A stretch of 64,000 bases of DNA, taken from the NCBI GenBank assembly GCA_917880885.1, contig OU862923.1, forward strand, positions 22,294,770-22,358,769, read 5' to 3'. This DNA comes from Limnephilus marmoratus. Taxonomy: Eukaryota > Arthropoda > Insecta > Trichoptera > Limnephilidae. Shown here piece by piece: positions 32,109-43,449 of this stretch. Within the stretch, counting starts at the first letter, position 1. Each line of letters starts with the position of its first letter. Position numbers and translations under genes: made by a program. The notes below the pieces were generated by a model that did no database searches, was not told the DNA's origin, and saw only the letters and a program-made list of their open reading frames with translations.

Positions 32109-32875
32109 AACTAACTAACTAACCATCACGCCGTTTCCCCACAGGGGTAGGCAGAGAGGACGGACCGCCAAACAACTCGGTCTTGGCACACACTCTTTGC
32201 CTCACTCACATTCATACATCGTCTCATACATACTCTTCTATTATTCTGACTTTTGACATGGCCCGTCTCAAGTATCTGATTTACTTGATCGTGCCATGTC
32301 TTCCTCGGGCGTCCCCGACTTCTTCTACCATTCACATTTGCATCATATATTCTTTTCACACTACTTTCTTCGTTCATTCGCTCTACGTGCCCAAACCATC
32401 TGAGAGTCCCTTTCTTAATTTTGCTCATTATACTTACATCAGCCTTACATTCTTTGCGGATATCCACATTTCTAACACGATCATACATGGTTTTACCACA
32501 CATACGTCTCAGGGATCTCATTTCAACAACATTCAGTTTACTTTCATCCTTCCTCTGCCAGTTCCATGCCTCACTGCCATTCATCAGGGTAGGTACCAGG
32601 ACTCCATTGTGGACTGCTGGCTTTGCTTTTATTGAAAGTTTTTTATTAGCTCCAACGGCATTCAGTCCTCCATTAGTGGAGTTACTGGCATTTACCCTCC
32701 TTTCAATATCTCTATCAGCCTTCCCATCTCTCGTAAACATACTACCCAGATAAACAAACTCATCCACCTGCTCCAAGTATTCATCATTCACTACTGTATC
32801 GCACACTGTTTTTGTACTCTCTCTTTCAAACACCATGACTTTAGACTTACTATATATACATATATATATATTTTT
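32109..32875 (-). mobile_element. RTE-type LINE fragment (family R), copy 1
   Basis: A minus-strand frame of about 240 codons ends at 32126. It shows VDEFVYLGSMFTRDGKADRD, then LSIKAKPAVHNGVLVPTL, SEAWNWQRKDESKLNVVEMR, GTLRWFGHVERM and GRRSRGRPRKTWHD. This is the C-terminal third of RTE-like LINE proteins, downstream of the polymerase palm. A TTAGTTAG tail follows the stop. In the family it would bind RNA and prime reverse transcription; here the catalytic part is gone. The frame is intact over its length, so it is fairly young. Confidence 0.75.
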
Positions 32876-33145
32876 TTTAAACATAATATTTTTTAGTGAA
32901 ATTCCTTGTGGTAAGCTTCATGTGCTTATTTAAAAAATAACTGTTCAATTAAAAATTAAAACGAACGTCATTAAATGTATAAATTTATTGAACACATTTA
33001 ATTAAAATCTTCATAAAAATAAATAAAAAGAAACTTAATTATTGTTCGAGACATTTAACTCCAGTCAGTCAGAAAGCTCATTCTTCATAATATTTGGCAC
33101 ATTCAGTCCGATGAAGGGATGATGGGGTGAAGATATGTGAACACT

Positions 33146-33229
33146 TTAGAAGATAGGCTTTCCCTCCATCATTCCCTTGGCGCAGAAGTAGGGCATTTGG
33201 ACTCCTTGAAGCAGCACGTCGCATATAGG
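33146..33229 (-). CDS. Second coding exon of small membrane protein A
   Basis: After a minus-strand acceptor with a long pyrimidine tract (TTTTTTTTCAG) this exon reads PICDVLLQGVQMPYFCAKGM then MEGKPIF and a TAA stop at 33148-33146. The phase is 0, matching the donor of the exon at 43907. I recall that small insect membrane proteins of this kind carry a DxLLxGVQxPxYCAxxMxxGK tail; this is from memory and not checked. Joined to the upstream exon the product is 70 residues. AATAAA lies on this strand at 32989-32984, giving a ~160-base 3' UTR. The intron is about 10.7 kb and filled with transposons. Confidence 0.6.
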   Translation of the reverse strand, partial: PICDVLLQGVQMPYFCAKGMMEGKPIF

Positions 33230-33344
33230 CTGAAAAAAAAATTATTTGATTAAGTTAACGAGTTTAACCTTTCTCGGTTCTTTAGATAGGGGAGATTTTT
33301 TTATTTTTTTTTATTTTTTTTTTATTATTATTATTTTTTTATTT

Positions 33345-33516
33345 GTCTACTTTCATCCTTCCTCTGCCAGTTCCATGCCTCACTGCCATATATCAGGGTA
33401 GGTACCAGCACTCCATTATGGACGGCTAACTTCGCTTCTTTGGACAGTTTTTTGTTGGCGCCAACGGCGTTCAGTCCTCCATTAATAGAGTTGCCTGCCG
33501 TTACATTATTAGGCAT
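33345..33516 (-). mobile_element. RTE-type LINE fragment (family R), copy 2
   Basis: It encodes a short piece equal to part of copy 1: SINGGLNAVGANKKLSKEAK and LAVHNGVLVPTLIYGSEAWN. Both ends are truncated. It lies in the intron of the small membrane protein gene. Confidence 0.75.
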
Positions 33517-33519
33517 TTG

Positions 33520-35270
33520 GCCACAGATAAACTTTTTTCAAAAAAACAGAATCACTCCCATTACCCGACTTTGCGGAAAATGAGAGCCAATAAATTCCCA
33601 TATATGTAATGGAAGCTACTTAATTATTAAGTCAGCCTTTAAATTTTCCATAAGTCAGTTTTAAATCTCACTTATTCATATTAATATGAATGTAACCGTT
33701 TAATAATTAACTTTAAGGATCCAGGCATTGTTTCATCTGAAAAAAATACATATTATAATGCATATGGGGTAATTGGAGCTACAAGGGAGTTACATTGGAG
33801 CTACGAATACCACCATCTTGAAATTGAATAAAATGATATCCTCAATCTAGCTTGTAATGAAATTATACGCACAGATATTCAAAATTGATAACATTAGCTA
33901 TAAAATGAAACAGGTTTGATTGTAACAAACATATAACTTCACACATACCTGGCCGTTGAAATTTCGTATTTTTTATAAGCGCGGGACAAAAAATCGACAT
34001 GCGTTCGTGGCCACATAATGCGTGGCACTGGCGAACCTAGCGCGGCACGGAAACATGGCCGCAGTATGACAAAGGCGCCCGAGTGGCAACCGAGTGAATA
34101 CGAGCTATAATTTTGTCACTAGTCGCACCGCTCCCATTACCCATTATACACTTCTTCGAGTCATGTTGACCCGATTTCAAAAATATGAAGTAACTAGCTT
34201 TTGCCCCCGGCTTCGGTCGCATAGTATTAGGGGGGGGTTCCCACTCCGCCTCCTCCACCTTCCCATCCCCACTCCACTCCCCCCCCTGAGGTATGCTTCC
34301 TGAATGCGATTGATCTTATGGTTGGTCATGGTCTTATTTTCATATATTTATTTTTTTCATAAGAAGCAATTACTCTGTGGTTAGACATTATATTATAAAA
34401 AATAAAACAAACACTTTGTATTTAATTTATTATTTTATATATCGACCGGTTTGGCTTCGACCACGCTTCCTCAGGATATAATAATAACTAAATATTAAGA
34501 CAGAGTTATCAGTTATATATAAGTTGAGCGACAAAGGGAGAAAGAATATGACATAAGAATTTAAGAATATGGTTAGTAAGATTTTTTATAAAATCACAAA
34601 GACATTAAAATAAGTGTCCTCAACTATTGGTCGTTTGTTGTTCGAAAGCTAAACCATGAGCTAAGTAGAAGCACTTGATTTGAATGGTGACCCGATAGTT
34701 GATCCACCAAAATTATAATTATTATAAACTTATAATTTTTTGCGCATTATTTACCTACTTTTTTTATTTGGCGGTACATCCTCTTTGCACATCCCTTCGG
34801 GCACACTTGGTTATATTTTGTTTAAAGAGGTATACTATATTTTCCCTAAGCCGACTGCATATTATATTTAACTATGCTGGGGGACCAACTGTTGGGGGAT
34901 CAACTGCCATGGAATCAATTTGAGCGAGTTGTAAGTTTTTGATAACATAATTCTCATTGAATTTGGTGGGAAATTATATGTAATAATTGCCATAATAATA
35001 ATGACTAGCAGTTAAAAACCCGCTTTGTAGGTTTTTTGTGCTAGGCCCTGCGGGCGGCTTTTGCTTCGGCTTCGCCCAGTTTGAGTGTTGGTGAACATTT
35101 TATAAATCTGACAGGAACTGGTTCCAAAAATAGCTGGTTCCTCGGGTCCACTGTGATCCAGTGACAGCTAGTCACCTAACCGCGAAAGGCAATGACTTCA
35201 TATGTATTATATAGCCGCACGGTATACTATTCACAACTGCCAGTTACAATAATAATTACAAATCCGTAGT
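33520..35270. other. AT-rich intronic or intergenic DNA with a Helitron end
   Basis: At 34194-34197 the sequence CTAGCTTTTGCCCCCGGC, read on the minus strand, gives a Helitron terminus ...GCAAAAGCTAG|T. Its other end was not located. GACCGGTTTGGCTTCGACC near 34445 looks repeat-derived. No gene is recognised. Confidence 0.4.
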
Positions 35271-35275
35271 ACTTA

Positions 35276-35470
35276 GGAGGCATACATTAATTACGTGAGC
35301 AGTTTTTCTTCCAATCTAGACCAGCCCCCCCTTTGGTGAGATAAATTTGGGCCACTTCGTATATTCTTTTCAAGTACGTTACGTTACGTTTACTTGAAAA
35401 GTAAACGTAACGTTTTGCTGGACCCCCCCCCCCCCCCCCTTTTAAGCTCATGTAATTAATGTATGCCCCC
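35276..35470. mobile_element. PIF/Harbinger-type MITE (family H3)
   Basis: Inverted ends GGAGGCATACATTAATTACG and its near-complement are flanked by TTA at 35273-35275 and 35471-35473. The middle holds an imperfect palindrome TTTTCAAGTA / TACTTGAAAA around ACGTTACGTT repeats, plus C runs. It is 195 bp and non-coding. Confidence 0.75.
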
Positions 35471-35473
35471 TTA

Positions 35474-36163
35474 CGCCTGCCAGGGGATGCTAATCACGCG
35501 ATCTGTTAACGTAAATGGAGCTATCTTTTGGCATTGCTTTAATTAGGTTATATTACAAAAGTACACTTGTGTACAAATTTCGCGTACGAAAACGATTTTG
35601 CGTACGGAGGGCGTCATAGTTGCATTCTTAGCCGGATTCTTAAGGCGCCGTATCCCCGCTCAAAAAAAGATGGAGAGATATGTAATTACGAATTTTGGAA
35701 AATTGTGAAAATGTTTAATAAAACACGACTCGTTTGAAATAGAGCAAAAATCTCTTGGGGGCTGTCTAAAACAGCATTTGAAGGAACACTGTGAATTTTT
35801 TCATACACATAACTTGTAAAATAACTGAAACAAACGTGAATATAATAATTTTCGGAGCATATTTTGCAATTTTTTTCTATCGAGGGAATTTCATATAATT
35901 TGCGTTTCGGCGTGGGGAATGTATAGATATTATCTTCAAAAACAACATACATTTTTTTAAGAGCTTAAAAATTTCAAACTTTTAAGCGAGATATGTAAGA
36001 AATCGGTAGAAATTTGGGTAGCGGTGGCTTAAATTTCACACACCGTACAGTCTCTATCCCATCAATATTGTTTGATGATGATGATAATGATGATAATGAT
36101 AATGATTGATTAATGATGTGTATGTGATACAAATTAATTGTTGCTTAAAATGCTCTCGGGATA
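35474..36163. other. AT-rich DNA with a GAT microsatellite
   Basis: A (GATGAT/GATAAT) tract lies at about 36073-36118. The 88-codon reverse frame at 35686-35952 has no recognisable feature. Confidence 0.4.
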
Positions 36164-36394
36164 TACAGTACAATCTCACTTTTCCGGCATTTCGATAGAC
36201 CGATACGTCCAATAATCCGGCGCCCTCCGCCCGCGCCTCCCTCGCCCCTCTACGCCTATACGCTCCATCGCCGCGTCGTCGTCCAGCAGTCTAACTAGAA
36301 GTGGGTTGATTCACTCATTTTACGGAATCGATTCCGGACCCGTATTCGACTGAGTGGACTCGATTCACTGGACTCGCTCCTTTGATTCCGGCGA

Positions 36395-36640
36395 TTCCAC
36401 CGGACTCGCCGAATCAAACTTTTTGTGGCGCTCCGCCGGAGTCGTTGAATCGGCCGGAACCAAACTCAGTTTGGCTCCTGCTGATTCAATGCCTAGAGTT
36501 AATTCCGCCGGACTCGCCGAACCAAACTCATTGTGGTACTCCGCCGGAGTTGTTGAATCGGCCGGAACCAAACTCAATTTGACTCCTGCTGATTCAACGC
36601 CGAGAGTTGATTCAGCTGGACTCGCCGTACTCGGTGGAAT
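36395..36640 (+). repeat. 108-bp tandem repeat, about 2.3 units
   Basis: CGGACTCGCC or its variant occurs at 36401, 36509 and 36617, exactly 108 bp apart. The unit length is a multiple of three, so both strands stay open (99 codons on the plus strand). The peptide repeat SAGVVESAGTKL is a by-product of this. I do not call a gene. Confidence 0.8.
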
Positions 36641-36705
36641 CGTGGAACGTTAGGGAGTTGGGGAATCGTGTTTATGTAGCCGGGCGTGTGTACATTAACA
36701 TGTTA

Positions 36706-36874
36706 GGGAACGTACCCATACTACGTGACCAACTTTTTGCAATATTTAACCCCCCCCCCCCCCCCGGTGACCAAAATCCTAAGCAACCCGCCGCTCATTT
36801 GTATAAAGCGTGACATTTTGAAGATCCCCCCCCCCCCCCCCCCTAAACGTGTCACGTAGTATGGGTACGTTCCC
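36706..36874 (+). mobile_element. PIF/Harbinger-type MITE (family H1), copy 3
   Basis: Ends GGGAACGTACCC and GGGTACGTTCCC are flanked by TTA at 36703-36705 and 36875-36877. Its C runs are longer (about 15 and 17) than in copy 2, which explains its greater length. Confidence 0.88.
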
Positions 36875-37002
36875 TTATTGTTTATTGCGAGCGAGAAGTC
36901 TTATCTTTATATAGTTAATAGTAATGGGTTTGAGATGATCGATATCTTTGTCGGCTATATGAGAACCGTGTAAGATATTTACGTTAAATTTGAAACTTAC
37001 GA

Positions 37003-37478
37003 ACAATGGAGTCCTTGTATAGCAGTGAGCCATGGAACTGGCTTAGGAAGGATGAAAGTAAACTGAATGCTGTTGAAATGAGATCCCTGAGGCGTATTTG
37101 TGGTGAAACTATGTATGATCGTGAGAGAAATGTGGAGATCCGTAAAGAATGTAAGGCTGATGTAAGCATAATGAGTAAAATTAAGAAGGGGACCCTCAGA
37201 TAGTTTGGGCAAGTAGAGCGAATGAACGAAGAAAGTAGTGTAAGAAGAATATATGGCAAAATGTGAATGGTGGAAGAAGTTGGGGACGCCCGGGGAAGAC
37301 ATGGCAAGATCAAGTGAATCAGATACTTGAGTCGGGCCATGTCAAAAGTCAGAATAAAAGAAGAGTATGTTTGAGACTATGTATGAATGTGAGTGAAGCA
37401 AGGAGTGCGTGCCAAGATCGAGTTGTTTGGTGGTCATTCCTCTCTGCCTACCCCTGCGGAGAAACGGCGTGATGGTTA
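37003..37478 (+). mobile_element. RTE-type LINE fragment (family R), copy 3
   Basis: It matches copy 1 from EPWNWLRKDESKLNAVEMRS to the stop after SAYPCGETA, followed by a TGGTTAGTTAG tail. There is an in-frame stop (TAG at 37201-37203) and a frameshift near 37260. It is 5' truncated and nested in the hAT-type element. Confidence 0.75.
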
Positions 37479-38018
37479 GTTAGTTTGTACTATCACTATC
37501 AACGCCGTGGCCGCCCGGCCCGCGCCGCACACCTCCTTCCGCCTCAACCTCGCCCGTGTGCGAATGGCTCCGGAATCGATTCATTACATTTTGCGGACTC
37601 GGAGCGAATCAAACGCATTCGGACTCGGAATCATCGGATTCGTTCCGGCCGGAACGACACACTTCTAAGTCTAACCCTTAGTATATTTATGGTCTAACCT
37701 CAAAACTTATCTCATGTGCACGTGCGTACGTATTTACCTGTTGTTTTGAAGTGAGAATAGTGTGCAATTAAAAAATTATGAAATGCTTTGTTTTATTTAT
37801 TATGATTTTTTCTCCATAATCCAATAATCCGAACATTTCAATAATCCGGCACCCTCTGGTTTTTAATAGTGCCGGATTAGTGAGATTGTACTGTACTTAT
37901 AATATATAGGATGGTATGGGTGCAAATAATCATTTAAAAATTATTAGGGGAAGCAACAAGCCAAAAATGGTGTGCCTTATATTAATACGATTAATAGGCA
38001 TACAAATCGCTTTACAAA

Positions 38019-38514
38019 CAGGGTTGCCAGGTGTTCGGTATTCTACCGAACCGTTCGGTATTTTAGCGACGTGTTCGGTGTTCGGTATGACAAAAATACC
38101 GAAGTATGGGCGGTTCGGTATTTTTTTCCGATTAATTTTTCTCCCTAATAAGCGATTTGACGCAATCCATTAGCAAATATAATAGCATCCTTACTTAGTT
38201 TGCGCGATGTTGATGCTTCGTGCACGCGCTCACTGTTTTCAAGCCATTTCGCGGATCAATGTTACACATCCAGGTGACTAGTAAATGTGATTATTCGAAA
38301 TAATTTGACTGCTTAAAAAGTCTAATGTGATTATTCGAAATAATTTGACTGCTTAAAAAGACTGCCTGTTTCAAAGTCCAACAACCCCCCCCCCCCCCCC
38401 TCCCCCGACGCGCGTTTTGCCAAGATACCATCGTGAAATCTAGGGAAATTTCACCTCGAAATTTTTTTTTTGACCAATGTTCGGTATATTTTTGGAAAAG
38501 ACCTGGCATCCCTG
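38019..38514. mobile_element. hAT-type MITE with 8-bp duplication TTTACAAA
   Basis: TTTACAAA at 38011-38018 and 38515-38522 abuts ends CAGGGTTGCCAGGTGTTCGG and CCTGGCATCCCTG. GTTCGGTAT words repeat inside, and a 40-bp direct duplication (ATGTGATTATTCGAAATAAT) lies at about 38285 and 38325. A C-run is at 38386-38400. Confidence 0.85.
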
Positions 38515-39105
38515 TTTACAAACGAGTCTAGAGGTCACGACTTCAAGCATAAAAGTGGTTTTATTTATTTTGTGAATAATTTGATAAGAACGAAAATAAG
38601 TCAATCAACGGAAACCGTCACAGATAATTTTAGCTAAAGAATTATAATTTTTTAAAGTTGTTTCCTATACGCGTTCATACATTTCCAATGAAAACATATC
38701 TACATTTTTTAGTTCTTAGTTTATTTTTTTATAAAGTAATTAACCATTTTATATTAATTCTATGAATACGATAGAAAAAGCTTCAATTTATCCAAATCAT
38801 ATTTTTTTATATTCATATTGTAAAACGATTCGTAGGAAATATCTAAAATTGTAATTTGGCATTAATCTTCGCCGTAAGTCTTAGTAGATAATACTCACTC
38901 ACCCGCGTGAATTTAATCTAAGAATTTTTTGGTTATCAGCGACAATAAGCGGTAAAAATTAATAGATCGGTTGATAAATCGATAATATACCTAATGGATT
39001 CGTCAACTTCACAAGATTGCTGGAATTTGAGAACCGGATTATCTCAATAAAACTGGTCAATGATAAAAAAAATGATTAAAAACGAGGTTAACCACGTATG
39101 TAGGT

Positions 39106-39151
39106 ATCAATACAACATGATGATCAGAGAAGATCATCATGTTGTATTGAT
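39106..39151. repeat. Perfect 20-bp hairpin with a 6-base loop
   Basis: ATCAATACAACATGATGATC (39106-39125) is followed by AGAGAA and the exact reverse complement (39132-39151). The stem is uninterrupted. It could be a small inverted duplication or a structured RNA; nothing else supports function. Confidence 0.9.
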
Positions 39152-39387
39152 TTTTGAAAAAAAAAGTTTTTATCTCAACGAAATACCTACTCGTAGATGT
39201 ATTTTTCAGTCTGTCAGTTTCACAAGCACCACTAGCCCGTTTGTAATCACAGGAGACCATTTTTGTCCCAGCTCACATAGGTCTCATATAAATCGTTGTG
39301 TCTCCCTTAATATCAAAGTGAGGAGTATGATCTTATTGGAGAGAGAAAATAACACGCTTTATATTCAAATTTAAAAGTCAACCACAT

Positions 39388-39838
39388 AAACAAAAATTTT
39401 AACAAAACCAAAAAACGACTTCAAAAAATGCACAAAAAAGTAAAAAAATTATTTCGCATTCTTCTACAACTTCATTATCAACTTACTTTTTCTCATCATC
39501 AATATGTTGGTACGATTATTACTTTTGGAGTCGGTGTCAGTCAAGGTAAGTTTATAACTACATACCTACATAGTTATAGGTGAGATGTGCTTGTGTCGCA
39601 CAAGCGACTTGACGAGGCGAGAGCGGAGCCGCGGCGGCGCGGGGAGCTGTCAAGTGAACACGCCGGGCCGGGTACCTTTGCTGACACCGACTCCAAAAAT
39701 AACAATCGTACCAACATATTGATGATTAGAAAAAGTAAGTTGATTATGAAGTTGTAGAAGAATACGAAATTATTTTTTTTATTTTTTAGTGCATTTTTTG
39801 AAGTCGTTTTTTTGTTTTGTTAAATTTTTTGTTTATTT
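39388..39838. mobile_element. Foldback element with ~150-bp inverted arms
   Basis: The left arm (about 39390-39545) contains ACGACTTCAAAAAATGCAC, then AATATGTTGGTACGATTATT and GGAGTCGGTGTCAG. The right arm (about 39680-39838) is its complement. The ~135-bp centre is GC-rich (GAGGCGAGAGCGGAGCC). A related end, CTCCTTTTTGAAGTCG, occurs alone at 40311-40329. No target duplication was identified and nothing codes. Confidence 0.7.
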
Positions 39839-39839
39839 T

Positions 39840-40740
39840 TTTGTTTTTTAGTGAATCTGAAGTACCTACAGTAACTAATTTGTCTGAATATGGGTAAACC
39901 TACTAAACGTGCTGCTCATATGAGACAGACATAATTTGACCATAGCGACGTTAGGGTCAAATTAAGAGATTCGGCCGAGTTTCGTTAATTTGTCATGGAT
40001 CCGATTATCAGAACCTAACCAAACTCTCATCAAATTACCCTTGAAGTACATTCTTTCCAATAAAAAAGAATCATCGAATTTGGTTGGCGTGATATTAAGT
40101 TATTCGTCCATTTGTCGCGCACATACATAATACAAATTTAAGACTTATATGGTTTTCTCATGGATGCCATTGTCGGAACTAGACCAAATTAAAATGGGGC
40201 CACACGGGAAGCACGACCTTTATATAAAAAAAGAATCATCAATATCGGTTCACCCAGTCAAAAGTTCTGAGGTAACAAACATAAAAAAATACAGTCGAAT
40301 TGAGAACCTCCTCCTTTTTGAAGTCGTTTAAAAATAACTAAAAAGTACTTACACCTTTATGGAACCAAAGTTTCAAACCGCAATTTGAAAGTAAATTATG
40401 ATACTTTGTGAATTTTTAAAGAATTATTTTTACATAAAACGACATAAATGTGAGGTAACAACAACGTTTATAATTCATTTGTCTAAAAAAATATTTATGT
40501 GTTTTTATTTTTTTTTCGTTATCAATCAGTAATTTTAGTTGTAAAAAACGTACGGTGAACCATTTTTTTAACTTTTTGAAGTTTGAATTCGTAACTTTTA
40601 TATTTTAGTAAATTACATGATTATTTCTAATAATAAAATTTTAAAGCCTCTTTCATCACCTTTCGAAAACAGTTTTTAATTTTCGGTTACGTTCACAAAT
40701 ACTCCATTTATTAGCTAGGGCTAGGGCTAGGTAGGTACCT
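39840..40740. other. AT-rich DNA
   Basis: No gene is recognised. It ends with a GGCTAGGGCTAGGTAGGTACC stretch, split as GGCTAGGGCTAGG and TAGGTACC, which is a simple repeat. Confidence 0.35.
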
Positions 40741-40895
40741 ATCTATATGTATAATATATAGGTATTATAAAAATAAAAACAAAATATGTTTGTTTCTGGG
40801 TTTGTATGTATGTCCGCTATGCGTTGCTAAACCATTCATCCGATTGCGACGAAACCATGTAATTATGCATTGCTAACCGTTCATTCGGTTGCGAT

Positions 40896-43449
40896 TAGGG
40901 TTACCATCTGACCGGATAAATCCGGTCGAGACCGGATTTTAAGGGTTTAGACCGGACTCCGCCCGGATTTCATTCAAGACCGGATTTTTTGTCATGCCAC
41001 GCAAAAATCACAGTCGCTGAGCCTGAGCATCCCGTGCGCCGTGTCGCGCTTAATCAAATAAATGAAACCAAAGAGCATACACAAATACAAGCGATGATGC
41101 GTGTTGCGTGCAAGCGGGAGCTTCTGAATCAAAACTTGGATGAATAAATTGTGGGTGTTGGTTGTCCAGCTCGTATTCTTCATAAGGGACCATTCAAGTA
41201 TTACGTAACGCACTTGGGGGGGGGGGGGGTCTTGTGAAACGTTACGGTGCGTTACTGTGGGGGGGGGGGGTTCGAACATCGCGGAACGTAACATGTTTTT
41301 CTTTATTTAATTAAAAAAACTAGGGAATTAAAATCTTCCAAGTTGGCAACCCTTTTCGTTTATGTTGTACGGGGAATTAATCCCTCGACTGAATTGTGCG
41401 TCATTTTTTATTTTATTTTCGTTGTCAGTAGTCGTTAGTGTTCTAAACACGAAATACACATAAACACTAATTTCTGTAGTCAGTGTTGTTAAAGTGAGTT
41501 TGAAGGTATTATAATGTCCTGAAAACATATATGGAACATAACATATGAATGATGTTATGCGAGAGTTTTTAGTTAGAACAATGCTTTTTAGTTATTATAC
41601 ACAGGTTAGTTTACTGCTTAAATTTATAATAATATTACATATAGATATTTTTCGTAGTACATGCCTAGTCACACTCAGAACATGAAAAAGGTTTTTCTCC
41701 ACTGTGAATCGCGCTGTGCATTTTTAAATCTCCTTCCGAGAACTTGAATAACTGCATTCGGGACAAGAAGGTGGTTTTGTCTACTGTATGTAGGTAAACA
41801 TGTGATTTTTTGGTGGCTCTTTTTAGAACATGAATAATCGCAGTAGAAACATGTAAGAGGTTTTATATCACTGTAAGTCAGCAAATGATTTCTAAGAAAT
41901 TCATTTGTACAACATACCTAAATAATTGCAGTCGGGACATGAAAAAGGTTTTTCATCAGTGTGAGATAGCATGTGCCGTTTAAGTTTTTTTTTTCGAGAA
42001 GAAGAATAGTTGCAGTCAGGACATGAAATGGGTTTTTCTCCACTGTGGGTAAACATGTGATTTTTAGATTTCTCTTCGTAGTACTTGAATAGTTGCAGTC
42101 GGAACATAAAGGTTTTTCTCCGCTATGAGTCGAGTCAGCAAGTGACTTCTTAAATATCCCTTTTCAGAACACGCATAGTTGCAGTCAGGACATGAAAAAG
42201 GTTTTTCTATTTTGTGAATCCTACGGTGGATTTTTAATTTGTCCTTTTGAGAACTTGTTTAACTTCATTCCGGACAGGAAAATGGTGTCTACTGTGCAAA
42301 AACATGTGAAACTCTGTAAACATGTGAAACTCTGTAAACATGTGATTTTTGGCGCCTCTTTGTAGAACATGATAGGTCACAGTGGAAACAGTGAAAGGTT
42401 TTATGTCACTTGGAGTAAACAAATGATTTCTAAGAAGTTCCTTTGTACAACATGAATAATTGCAGTCGGGATATAAAAAAGGTTTTTGTCCGGTGTGGGT
42501 AAGCATGTAAATTTTTGTATACCGTTGTGTAGCACGTGAATAGGTCGCAGTCGGGACAAGAAAAGGGTTTTTCGTCACTGTGAGTTAGCAAGTGCCGTTT
42601 TAGTTACTTTTTTCGAGAAGAGGAATGGTTGCAGTCAGGACATGAAAAAGGTTTTTCTCCACTATGAGTCAGCAAGTGACTTCTTAGATATCCATTTTGA
42701 GGACACTAATAGTTGCAGTCAGGACATGAAAAAGGTTTTTCACTTCTGTGAATCATACTGCGTATTTTTAAATCTTCCCCTTTGAGAACTTCTATAACTG
42801 CATTCGGAACATGAAAAAGGTTTTATTCCACTATGAGTCAGCTTGTGAATCATAGTGGAGAAAAGTGTTGCTCCACAGGGAAACAATAGGAAAATTAATT
42901 TCTTAGGGCCTCCTCAGTGCAGCTAATGTAAAAAAAGACGTGTTGTAAAACCATGTAGGTATATGTATAATAGGACAGTGTTAAATTGTGGAAATCCGGA
43001 AGGAATACAAGGCCGATAAAAATGATAATAATTTCCAATTTTTTTAATAAATAAAAAATTTTATAAATAAAATGAACAATATACGCATGAATCGCGAGTT
43101 TTATATATTTGTCTCCGCAAACGTGATTAAATCAAGAAAAAGGGAATTTTTTCAATCATTTTTTCAGTTTATACTGTACGAACAGAAAAGCTGAAAGAAT
43201 TATGCAATTATGTTTATTTATTTATTTTAAATAAAGTATCACGAAATGAACATTGGAAGGATAAATAATGGTACATGAAAGCAAAGGCTTTAAAAATTCA
43301 AGCCCTGGTAACCCTACGTACGCCTAAGTTAATAAAACCTAATTACAATATACTGAATTTTATTTTCAGCCAAAGACCGGACTTTTTTACAGAAAACAGG
43401 ATTTTTTACTGCTTGCACCCGGCTTTTCGATTTCAAGCCCTGGTAACCT
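40896..43449. mobile_element. hAT-type element with 8-bp duplication GTTGCGAT and zinc-finger cargo
   Basis: GTTGCGAT at 40888-40895 and 43450-43457 flanks the ends TAGGGTTACCATCTGACCGG and CAAGCCCTGGTAACCT. A second right-type end (CAAGCCCTGGTAACCCTA) lies internally at about 43300. ACCGGA words occur near both ends. The 2,554-bp interior contains a GGGACCATTCAAGTATTACG Harbinger-like fragment (about 41192-41300), a decayed C2H2 zinc-finger array on the minus strand, and a short tail of SINE/LINE family A (42870-42935). Confidence 0.7.
41660..42860 (-). pseudogene. Decayed C2H2 zinc-finger array
   Basis: The minus strand repeats an ~80-90-bp unit that reads GEKPFSCPDCNYSS, then a linker, then LKRHMLSHT, i.e. 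C-x2-C-x12-H-x3-H fingers joined by TGEKPF-like linkers. At least ten fingers can be traced through frameshifts; the longest clean run is two fingers at 41901-42107. Variants such as YPDCNY and CPDCNYLGMLYK show loss of zinc ligands. It lies inside a hAT-type element, so it may be a captured host gene segment. It cannot make an intact protein. Confidence 0.75.

Larger units (their letters stand above)
36296..37667. mobile_element. hAT-type element with 8-bp duplication AGTCTAAC
   Basis: AGTCTAAC at 36288-36295 and 37668-37675 flanks the ends TAGAAGTGGGTTGATTC and CGACACACTTCTA. The left part contains a 108-bp tandem repeat (36401-36640) and the right part a matching CGGACTCGGA-rich stretch. 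A Harbinger MITE (36706-36874) and an RTE LINE piece (about 37003-37478) are inserted in it. Confidence 0.82.
36166..37893. mobile_element. pogo/Tigger-type element, host of three nested insertions
   Basis: The ends are CAGTACAATCTCACTTTTCC and its inverted partner AGTGAGATTGTACTG, with TA at 36164-36165 and 37894-37895. CCGGCATT and AATAATCCGG words recur subterminally, as in Tigger-like elements. The element's own DNA is only about 36166-36295 and 37668-37893. The rest is a hAT-type insertion with its own cargo. Confidence 0.8.

Noticed and set aside
36354..36653. 99-codon repetitive ORF
   Set aside because: The 108-bp repeat unit is a multiple of three, so all frames without a stop remain open; it lies inside a hAT-type element.
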